A DNA stretch of 64,000 bases from positions 1,488,001 through 1,552,000 of the forward strand of contig NZ_CP127915.1 in NCBI RefSeq assembly GCF_032823475.1. The letters are read 5' to 3'. The notes under the pieces are model-generated. The model saw only the letters and a list, made by a program, of their open reading frames with translations, was not told where the DNA came from and searched no databases. Position numbers and translations under genes: made by a program. Source of the stretch: Acinetobacter sp. SAAs474. GTDB taxonomy: Bacteria > Pseudomonadota > Gammaproteobacteria > Pseudomonadales > Moraxellaceae. This document shows positions 56,980-64,000 of this stretch, piece by piece; position 1 is the stretch's first letter; each line of letters starts with the position of its first letter.

Positions 56980-58670
56980 AAGAAGGTTTTCGCCAAAGTA
57001 TGGCATGGTTACATACATGGACTGGTTTAGTGGTGGGCTGGGTTTTATTTTTTGTATTTTTAACGGGTACGGCAGGTTATGTTCAAGTTGAATTAACTCG
57101 ATGGATGCAACCTGAAAAGGCTTTACAGTCAAGTGTTACCGTTTCAGAAAATGAACAAATTGATAAAGCATATCATTATTTAAAACATCATTCAGATGCG
57201 CAAAATGCTGAGCGTTGGGGCATTAATTTGCAAACCAATCAACGTGGATCTGATGATTTTGCTGTCAATTGGACATCGTTATCAAAAGAACCAAATTCGC
57301 AAGGACAATATCATCATAAAATACTGGATACGACATCCGGCCAAGTTATTTCTCAACAAATTCAGCCTCGTGAAACTGGTGGTGGTTTTACACTCTATCG
57401 TATGCATTATGCACTACATTACATTCCGTATGATTGGGGAATTCGCATTGTAGGAATATGCACGATGCTGATGTTTATTGCCATTATTTCAGGGGTAATT
57501 ACCCATAAAAAAATACTTAAAGATTTCTTTACCTTTAGGCCAGCCAAAGGTCAGCGTTCTTGGCTGGATGCCCATAATGTGATAAGCGTCATTGCATTAC
57601 CGTTTTATCTTATGATTACTTATAGTGGTCTGATTTTCTTTGCAAATGCCTATATGCCTTTGGCTGTTCCGATGATCTATGGCGCAGGAGAAAAGCAGAC
57701 AGAACGTTATTATGCTGAACTTTATCCAAACTCCCGTTTTAATCAAGATCATGCTCAACCGACCAAAGCAATCGGTGAGATCAAAGACCAGTTCGTTGCA
57801 ATTCAGCCTTTACTGGCAAAAGTTCAAAATGAATGGGGGGCTAAAGATAAAATTAGTCAGGTTAATTTTTATCCTGAACAAGGGGCAAACCCTGCGAAAA
57901 TTGAATTTTACCAGACAGGTAGCGACACGATTGCCAGAAAGCGCACATCTTTAAGTTTTAATTTATATACAGGTCAAAAGATCGCTCAAGATCAATCTAA
58001 TCAAGAAAAAGCACCAATGATATTTGGGACAACAGTATTGGGATTACATGAGGGATTATTTGCTTCACCTTTGCTACGCATTTTCTATGTTATCACTGGT
58101 TTTCTAGGTACTGCAATGATCGCTACGGGGTTAGTCTTGTGGACGGTTAAACGTCGACCAAAACAATTAAAGGCAGCTCAAATGAGTTTTGGGCATGCAT
58201 TGGTTGAACGCTTAAATATTGCCATGATTGCTGGATTACCACTTGCTATAGCAATTTATTTCTGGGCAAACCGATTGATCCCAGCTAATTTTCCACATCG
58301 TGCTGATTGGGAAGTACATAGTTTATATATCACCTTATTATTGAGTTTTCTATATGGCTTAAGCAGGCCGATAGTTCGTGCTTGGATTGAACTATTAGCG
58401 ATAGCTGCTGTGGCCTATTTATTACTGCCTTTACTTAATGTTGTAACGACAGAACGTCATTTAGGTATATCTCTTCTACATCAGGACTGGGTCTTAGCCA
58501 GTATTGATATTGGTTTTATACTACTCGGTGTCATGCTGGCTTGGGCAAGCTATAGCGTTTGGCGTAAACGCGATCTCATTTTAAAGCCAGTAGTTAAAAA
58601 AACTAAAAAGCATAGCGTATCAAAGCGAGAGGCACCTATTGAATTAGCACATTCAGAGGACGTGTCATGA
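56976..58670 (+). CDS. PepSY-domain inner-membrane protein (PiuB-like)
   Basis: The 564-residue protein starts at ATG 56976 (MKEGFRQSMAWLHTWTGL), overlapping the upstream stop by ATGA. The frame opens 12 codons earlier. It has the PepSY_TM layout: an N-terminal helix with HTWTGLVVGWVLFF, a periplasmic PepSY segment, paired helices with conserved His (RMHYALHYIPYDWGIR, LDAHNVISVIALPFYLM, LGLHEGLFASPLLR), and a further cluster of helices at the C-terminus. Related proteins (PiuB, FoxB, FhuF-independent reductases) reduce ferric siderophores at the inner membrane. The iron link is supported by the Fur box and the fecIR neighbours. Confidence 0.85.
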   Translation: MKEGFRQSMAWLHTWTGLVVGWVLFFVFLTGTAGYVQVELTRWMQPEKALQSSVTVSENEQIDKAYHYLKHHSDAQNAERWGINLQTNQRGSDDFAVNWTSLSKEPNSQGQYHHKILDTTSGQVISQQIQPRETGGGFTLYRMHYALHYIPYDWGIRIVGICTMLMFIAIISGVITHKKILKDFFTFRPAKGQRSWLDAHNVISVIALPFYLMITYSGLIFFANAYMPLAVPMIYGAGEKQTERYYAELYPNSRFNQDHAQPTKAIGEIKDQFVAIQPLLAKVQNEWGAKDKISQVNFYPEQGANPAKIEFYQTGSDTIARKRTSLSFNLYTGQKIAQDQSNQEKAPMIFGTTVLGLHEGLFASPLLRIFYVITGFLGTAMIATGLVLWTVKRRPKQLKAAQMSFGHALVERLNIAMIAGLPLAIAIYFWANRLIPANFPHRADWEVHSLYITLLLSFLYGLSRPIVRAWIELLAIAAVAYLLLPLLNVVTTERHLGISLLHQDWVLASIDIGFILLGVMLAWASYSVWRKRDLILKPVVKKTKKHSVSKREAPIELAHSEDVS

Positions 58671-59014
58671 ATATATTATCGATCCATATTTTAATCGCAC
58701 TATTGTTGAGTTATATCGGATTATTCGCATTAAACCTTACCATGGAGCGAAATGCCAAGCTGATCTTAAAGCAGCCTTTATCTATCAAGAAAAATCAGAT
58801 GATTAAAGTTTTGGGCTGGATGTGTCTCGTATTTTCATTATTCAACAGTATATGGGCATGGGGAGGTCCCATTGGTATTACCGCATGGTTTGGTGTGATT
58901 ACAGTGATTGCTGGAGTCATTGTTTTTATCCAATCCTATCGAGCAAGACTCAATTTAAACTTATCCATCATCGCATTTTTTGTCGTGATTGGATTGCAAG
59001 TTCTGCGATGGTAA
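58667..59014 (+). CDS. DUF3325-type inner-membrane protein
   Basis: The 115-residue protein has three or four hydrophobic helices (about 3-22, 40-58, 65-85, 92-112). It starts by ATGA overlap with the PepSY gene stop. The order small membrane protein, PepSY, DUF3325 is a recurrent siderophore-operon arrangement. No catalytic motif is visible and the function is unknown. The next gene, mdtA-like, begins 13 bp later, so efflux genes may be read through from the iron operon. Confidence 0.75.
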   Translation: MNILSIHILIALLLSYIGLFALNLTMERNAKLILKQPLSIKKNQMIKVLGWMCLVFSLFNSIWAWGGPIGITAWFGVITVIAGVIVFIQSYRARLNLNLSIIAFFVVIGLQVLRW

Positions 59015-59027
59015 ATGAGTAAGTTTT

Positions 59028-60236
59028 ATGAGTAATCAATGTATAGATGTAACAAAAAAACGCACCTTATTCGGTGGAAATTTAAAATATATTCTTGGAT
59101 TTGTTATTTTTATTTTATTGATGGTCGCGGGGATATATTGGAAAAAAATATCAACAAAGCCAGCAGTATCATATAGTCAATGGAATAAACCGGTTCCTGT
59201 ACGTATCACGCCCGTGCAGCGTAATGATTTAGATATTGAAATTAAGGCGATTGGTACGGTTGTTCCAGCGCATATTGTCAATGTACAAAGTCAAGTTTCT
59301 GGTGTATTACAACGGTTGTACTTTAAAGAAGGACAGTGGGTTAAAAAGGGGCAGTTATTGGCTCAAATTGATCCTGCTGCTTTTGAAGTTGCTTTAGCAC
59401 AGGCGGAAGGTCTAAGACAGCAAAACCTTGCACAATTACATCATGCACAAACAGAACTGCTACGTTATCAATTACTGTTTAAACAGGACTCTATTGCAAA
59501 ACAACAAGTTGAACAGCAACAGGCACTTGTAAATCAACTTAAAGGCCAAATGCAATCCCATCGTGCACAAGTACATGCAGCAAAATTACAATTATCGTAT
59601 ACCAAAATTTATTCGCCGATTGATGGCCGTGTTGGTTTTAAGCAAAAAGATACCGGTAATTTGCTCCAAGCCAATGAAAGTACAGGTTTGGTCACCATTA
59701 CCCAAGTTCATCCAATTTATGTACAGTTTGCAGTCGCTGAACATCATTTAATGGGATTACGTGAAAGCTTAACATCAAATCATCAACTGCAAGCCAGTGC
59801 ATGGGATAAAGCAGAGCAAAAACAGTTGGCAATTGGTCATATACAAGCATTAGATAATCAAATTGATCTCAGTACAGGCACAGTCAAGTTAAAGGCCGTA
59901 TTTGATAATCGTGATGATCGGTTATTTCCAAATCAATTTGTCAATATCCGTTTAAGTTCACAGATTATTAAAAATGCCGTCAATATTCCAAGTGATGCAG
60001 TTCAACATGGTGCAAAAGGTTCTTATGTTTATATCATCAATAAAAATAATCGAGCAGAACTTAAAACCGTTAAATTGGGGTTGAGCAGTAAGGGGCAAGT
60101 TGAAGTTTTAGATGGTTTGAATGGCACTGAAAAAGTGGTGCTTGAGGGTATTGATCGTCTATCAGAAGGTAAAGAAGTCAATATTATTTCTGATCAACAA
60201 TCATCTCGCTTTGTCACAGAATCAGCTGCTGGATAA
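59028..60236 (+). CDS. mdtA: MdtA-type RND membrane-fusion protein
   Basis: The 402-residue periplasmic adaptor has an N-terminal membrane anchor (about 20-38), a biotinyl-lipoyl half (VNVQSQVSGVLQRLYFKEGQWVKKGQLLAQIDP), a long helical hairpin (about 125-185), the second lipoyl half (YSPIDGRVGFKQKDTGNLLQ), and beta-barrel and membrane-proximal domains. It links the inner-membrane pumps encoded next to an outer-membrane channel not seen in this window. The stop is 3 bp before mdtB. It sits 13 bp after the DUF3325 gene. Confidence 0.9.
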   Translation: MSNQCIDVTKKRTLFGGNLKYILGFVIFILLMVAGIYWKKISTKPAVSYSQWNKPVPVRITPVQRNDLDIEIKAIGTVVPAHIVNVQSQVSGVLQRLYFKEGQWVKKGQLLAQIDPAAFEVALAQAEGLRQQNLAQLHHAQTELLRYQLLFKQDSIAKQQVEQQQALVNQLKGQMQSHRAQVHAAKLQLSYTKIYSPIDGRVGFKQKDTGNLLQANESTGLVTITQVHPIYVQFAVAEHHLMGLRESLTSNHQLQASAWDKAEQKQLAIGHIQALDNQIDLSTGTVKLKAVFDNRDDRLFPNQFVNIRLSSQIIKNAVNIPSDAVQHGAKGSYVYIINKNNRAELKTVKLGLSSKGQVEVLDGLNGTEKVVLEGIDRLSEGKEVNIISDQQSSRFVTESAAG

Positions 60237-60239
60237 ATC

Positions 60240-63200
60240 ATGAATATTTCACGGTTCTTTATTTTACGTCCAATTGCAACAATATTACTGATGTTGGCAT
60301 TGTTGTTGAGTGGTCTGCTGGTTTGGAGAGTACTTCCAATATCGGCTTTACCACAAGTTGATTATCCTGTTATTCAGATCTATACCTTTCAACCGGGTGC
60401 CAATCCAGACACAGTACAACGAACGATTACTGTGCCACTGGAGCGTGAATTGGGGAAAATTGCCGGTTTAAGGCAAATGTCATCCAGTAGTTCGATTGCA
60501 GCCTCTGTAATTACATTACAATTCGATCTAAATGCTGAGCTGGCTGTAGTGGAACAAGAGGTTCAGTCTGCATTAAGTATTGCAAGCAGTAAATTACCCG
60601 ATGATTTACCAACAGCACCGATTTATCGTAAAGTTAATCCAGCCGATGTTCCTGTAATTACCTTAGCCATTAGTTCAGAAACATTACCTCTAAGTACAGT
60701 CTACGACATGGTCGATACTCGTATTGCACAAAAATTGTCGCAATTGACTGGTGTCGGTATGGTCAGTCTTGCAGGAGGCCAGAGGCCAGCCATCCGAGTA
60801 CAAATCAATCCAACTGCACTCGCAAATTATAAAATAAGTACAGAGGATATTCGATCAAGCATTAATGCCGCAAATGCCAATCAGCCAAAAGGAAGCTTTG
60901 ATGGACCATTTCGGACCACAATGTTGGATGCTAATGATCAGATTCGCTCAATTGCCGATTATGAAACTTTAATTTTACGCTGGAACAATGGCGCACCTAT
61001 TCGTTTAAAAGATGTTGCAACAGTCATTGAAGGCAGTGAAGATCGTTATATGGCCGCATGGGCAGATAGTCAATCTGCAATCTTGGTCAACGTACAACGC
61101 CAACCAGATGCCAATGTCATTCAGGTTGCAGATCAAATTAAACATCTGCTACCTGAGTTACAAAAAAATCTGCCCGAGAACGTTAAAATTCGTATTTTGA
61201 CAGATCGAACTGAAAGTATTCGCAGTTCAATTGATGATGTACAACAAGAATTAGTTTTTGCAGTATGTCTGGTCATGATGGTGACATTGCTGTTTCTAAG
61301 AAATTTATCCGCCACGATTATTCCTGTTATTGCTGTACCATTATCGATTGTTGCTACATTTGTTGTCATGTATTGGCTGGGCTTTTCGATCAATAACTTG
61401 ACTCTGATGGCACTGACGATTGCTACAGGCTTTGTTGTCGATGATGCCATTGTCATGTTGGAAAATATCACCCGGCATCGAGAATCAGGTGAAAATTTAT
61501 TACAGGCTGCATTAAAAGGTTCTCGAGAAATTGGTTTTACCTTGATTTCACTGACTTTTTCTTTAATTGCAGTATTGATTCCCTTGCTATTTATGGGAGA
61601 TGTTGTTGGGCGTTTATTTCATGAATTTGCCGTCACCTTAGCTGCAGCAATCGCATTATCTCTGATTGTTTCTCTAACACTTACCCCGATGATGTGTGCA
61701 TATTTACTTAAAAATAATCGACATACCGCATCAAGAAGTCGCTGGAGTTTGGATTGGATTATTCAACAATATGCGCGTGGTTTACAGTGGGTTTTTAAGC
61801 ACCAAACCTTCACTTTGCTTGTGATGTTAAGCACCATTATATTAGCAGGCGTAATGTACTGGATGATTCCCAAAGGGTTTTTTCCAGTACAAGACAGTGG
61901 GGTCATTCAAGTGATCACAGAAGCACCTGATGATATTTCTTTTCAAGCGATGACTGAACGTCAACAAGCATTAGCACAAAAAATTTTAATAGATCCTGCT
62001 GTTGAGAGTTTATCCTCATTTATTGGGGTTGATGCCAATAATCCAAAGCTGAGTAATGGTCGAATTTTAATTAATTTAAAACCGTATGCTGAACGTGATA
62101 GTGCATCACAGGTCATGATGCGTTTGCGAAAACAATTTGATCAGGTTCAAGGAATTCAAGGTTGGATGCAGCCTGTGCAAGAGTTAAGTCTTGAAGATAT
62201 TATTAGTCGAACCCAGTATCAATTGAGCCTTAGCACGACAAATTATCAAGATTTGCAACATTGGACCAGCATTTTAGTTGATGCTTTGGCTCAACGGCCA
62301 GAGTTGATTGATGTAACCAGTAATGGTCATGGATTGGGCTTACAAGCCTTTATTGATGTCAATCGTGATGCCGCAGCACGCTTGGATTTAAGTCTTGAAG
62401 ACATTAGTCTTGCCTTACAAAACTTGTTTGCACAGCGACAGATTGCAACATTATATACCCAGTCCAATCAATATCGTATTGTATTGGAGCTTGTGCCAGA
62501 ATCGATACAACACGTTGATGATTTGGCACAAGTTTATATTCATAAGCATAGTGGCGAAGCTATTTTGTTGAGTTCAGTCGCCACCATTGTACAAAAACGT
62601 GTTCCAATGCTTTTGCAACAACAATCACAGTTTCCAGTCAATAATGTGTCCTTTAATTTAGCAGAAGGTGTGGCATTGGGGGAGGCAATTCAGGCTATTC
62701 ATCAAGTTGAACAACAATTAAATTTACCGGTTGAGGTCAAAGTTAAATTACAAGGCGCTGCGGCAGCTTATGAACATTCAAAACAACATACCTTCTGGTT
62801 GGTGATTGCTGCGATTGTCACCATGTATATTGTGCTAGGGATATTGTATGAAAGCTTGATTCATCCTATTACTATTCTTTCTACTTTACCTTCGGCTGCA
62901 ATTGGCGCCTTATTCGCTCTATTTATCGTGAATCGTCCATTAGATATGCTAGCATTAATCGGCATTATTCTATTGATTGGCTTAGTCAAAAAAAATGGCA
63001 TTATGATGGTGGATTTTGCTTTAGCTGCCCAACGTCATGAAGGAATGTCACCACAACAGGCCATTTACCAAGCTGCTTTAATGCGTTTTCGCCCAATTTT
63101 AATGACGACTTTGGCTGCATTAGCAGGTGCTATTCCATTGATATTGGCATCGGGTGCAGGAGCGGAGTTAAGACAACCACTGGGAATTGTCATGTTGGGA

Positions 63201-63341
63201 GGATTGTTATTCAGCCAAATTCTTACACTTTTTACAACACCCGCCGTTTATTTGTTTTTTGATCGTTTACAGCAATCTTTGCGGCGATCGGCTTCAAACT
63301 CAGACCAAGTGATTGCAGATGATAACGGGAGAGGGCTTTGA
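60240..63341 (+). CDS. mdtB: MdtB-type RND efflux transporter
   Basis: The 1033-residue pump belongs to the HAE1 RND group. It has the N-terminal MNISRFFILRPIATILLMLALLLSGLLVWRVLPISALPQVDYP, the MdtB/MdtC subtype pattern. The proton-relay Asp in TM4 lies in FVVDDAIVMLENI, and the TM10 Lys in GLVKKNGIMMVDFAL. It forms a heterotrimeric pump with MdtC, the next gene. In E. coli MdtABC exports bile salts, novobiocin and other drugs; substrates here are unknown. The stop codon overlaps the TTG start of mdtC. Confidence 0.92.
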   Translation: MNISRFFILRPIATILLMLALLLSGLLVWRVLPISALPQVDYPVIQIYTFQPGANPDTVQRTITVPLERELGKIAGLRQMSSSSSIAASVITLQFDLNAELAVVEQEVQSALSIASSKLPDDLPTAPIYRKVNPADVPVITLAISSETLPLSTVYDMVDTRIAQKLSQLTGVGMVSLAGGQRPAIRVQINPTALANYKISTEDIRSSINAANANQPKGSFDGPFRTTMLDANDQIRSIADYETLILRWNNGAPIRLKDVATVIEGSEDRYMAAWADSQSAILVNVQRQPDANVIQVADQIKHLLPELQKNLPENVKIRILTDRTESIRSSIDDVQQELVFAVCLVMMVTLLFLRNLSATIIPVIAVPLSIVATFVVMYWLGFSINNLTLMALTIATGFVVDDAIVMLENITRHRESGENLLQAALKGSREIGFTLISLTFSLIAVLIPLLFMGDVVGRLFHEFAVTLAAAIALSLIVSLTLTPMMCAYLLKNNRHTASRSRWSLDWIIQQYARGLQWVFKHQTFTLLVMLSTIILAGVMYWMIPKGFFPVQDSGVIQVITEAPDDISFQAMTERQQALAQKILIDPAVESLSSFIGVDANNPKLSNGRILINLKPYAERDSASQVMMRLRKQFDQVQGIQGWMQPVQELSLEDIISRTQYQLSLSTTNYQDLQHWTSILVDALAQRPELIDVTSNGHGLGLQAFIDVNRDAAARLDLSLEDISLALQNLFAQRQIATLYTQSNQYRIVLELVPESIQHVDDLAQVYIHKHSGEAILLSSVATIVQKRVPMLLQQQSQFPVNNVSFNLAEGVALGEAIQAIHQVEQQLNLPVEVKVKLQGAAAAYEHSKQHTFWLVIAAIVTMYIVLGILYESLIHPITILSTLPSAAIGALFALFIVNRPLDMLALIGIILLIGLVKKNGIMMVDFALAAQRHEGMSPQQAIYQAALMRFRPILMTTLAALAGAIPLILASGAGAELRQPLGIVMLGGLLFSQILTLFTTPAVYLFFDRLQQSLRRSASNSDQVIADDNGRGL

Positions 63342-64000
63342 AACTTCTCTCGACATTTATTGATCGACCAGTGGCCAGTATGTTAATTGCAGTTGCAATT
63401 TTTTTGTTGGGTATCTTGGCGTATTTACGTTTACCTGTTGCCGCTTTACCACAAGCAGATATTCCCACGATTGTCGTGCGTGCTCATTTACCCGGTGCCA
63501 GTCCTGAAAGTATGTCAGCAACAGTAGTAACACCATTAGAACGTGCGATGATGGGTGTTTCTGGTGTAAAGATGATAAATTCATCAAGCAATCAAGGTGC
63601 AGCACAAATTATTTTAAATTTTGATTTGGCGACAGATATTAATGAAGCGGCAAGAGAGGTACAGGCTGCAATTAATGTCGCAATGTCACAATTGCCTTCA
63701 GGTATGCCCAGCCCCCCTAAATATTTTAAGCTCAATCCAAGTCAAAGTCCTATTTTTTACTTAGCATTGAGTTCAGCCAATTTATCTGCAGGTCAATTGT
63801 ATGAAATTGCGAGTGATTTATTACAGCCAAGTTTGGCACAGATCAATGGGGTAGGAGAGGTTTCTATTGATGGAGCATCCATGCCTGCCGTACGGATTAT
63901 CTTTAATGCGAATGCGCTCATTTCACAAAATGTCACTTTAGAGCAAGTACGAGAAGCGATTGTAAAAAGTAACCGTACTCAAGCATTGGGTGTGGTTGAA
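63338..64000 (+). CDS. mdtC: MdtC-type RND efflux transporter, partial (runs off window)
   Basis: The start is TTG 63338, whose TTGA overlaps the mdtB stop. GGGAGAGGG lies immediately upstream, an excellent ribosome-binding site. The 221 codons visible are open to the window edge. They begin MKLLSTFIDRPVASMLIAVAIFLLGILAYLRLPVAALPQADIP, the MdtC N-terminus. PLERAMMGVSGVKMINSSSNQGAAQIILNFDL is the conserved porter-domain start. It pairs with MdtB. The C-terminal four-fifths of the gene lies outside the window. Confidence 0.92.
   Translation, partial: MKLLSTFIDRPVASMLIAVAIFLLGILAYLRLPVAALPQADIPTIVVRAHLPGASPESMSATVVTPLERAMMGVSGVKMINSSSNQGAAQIILNFDLATDINEAAREVQAAINVAMSQLPSGMPSPPKYFKLNPSQSPIFYLALSSANLSAGQLYEIASDLLQPSLAQINGVGEVSIDGASMPAVRIIFNANALISQNVTLEQVREAIVKSNRTQALGVVE

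Noticed and set aside
1-64000. CRISPR arrays, insertion sequences, prophage or rRNA genes
   Set aside because: No regularly spaced repeats, transposase, integrase, phage or rRNA sequence was recognised anywhere in the window.

Overview
The window is a 64-kb piece of an Acinetobacter chromosome or that of a very close relative. Base composition is AT-rich, gene content and order are Moraxellaceae-like (lptM-lysA-dapF-xerC, etfBA, gyrA, metH, a lone RND pump, mgtE, htpX, ttcA, greB), and the anthranilate dioxygenase proteins resemble the A. baylyi ones as I remember them. No rRNA, CRISPR, transposase, integrase or prophage gene was seen. The only RNA gene is one tRNA-Ser(UGA).

Region by region: 1-10.5 kb carries lysine/cell-wall biosynthesis (lysA, dapF), the dif recombinase xerC, electron-transfer flavoprotein etfBA and an unusually long gyrA. 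10.5-27.5 kb is mostly housekeeping: metH, dgkA, an orphan RND transporter, mgtE, htpX with a heat-shock-type promoter, two lytic transglycosylases, ttcA (preceded by three DnaA-box-like 9-mers), an SCP-2 protein and greB after about 1 kb of non-coding DNA. 27.7-33 kb holds a Fur-box TonB receptor, two alkylation-repair genes (Ada-like, AlkB-like) and a secreted protein with a PliG-type lysozyme-inhibitor domain. 33.5-38.5 kb is a methionine module: mesX (DUF1852), mesD (core MetE), a flavin reductase, a TauE/SafE transporter and metR, with two perfect MetR-type palindromes upstream of mesX. The window therefore encodes both a B12-dependent (MetH) and a folate-independent (MesD/MesX) methionine synthase.

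The most striking block is 39-49 kb: iifABCDE (indole to anthranilate), the AraC/XylS-type regulator iifR, and antABC (anthranilate to catechol). Together they form a continuous indole-to-catechol route. XylS-type repeats (GCA-N6-GGATA-like) lie upstream of both iifA and antA at 20- and 21-bp spacing, suggesting one regulator switches on both halves.

49.6-52.2 kb is an arsenic operon (arsR-arsC-acr3-arsH). 52.2-59 kb is an iron surface-signalling set (STN-type TonB receptor, FecR, FecI) divergent from a three-gene inner-membrane operon (small membrane protein, PepSY, DUF3325), with a strong Fur box between them. 59-64 kb starts an mdtABC-type RND efflux operon; mdtC begins with TTG and runs off the window end.

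All functional calls come from reading sequence motifs and remembered family members; no database search was possible. Start codons were reassigned wherever a ribosome-binding site or family alignment favoured an internal start.
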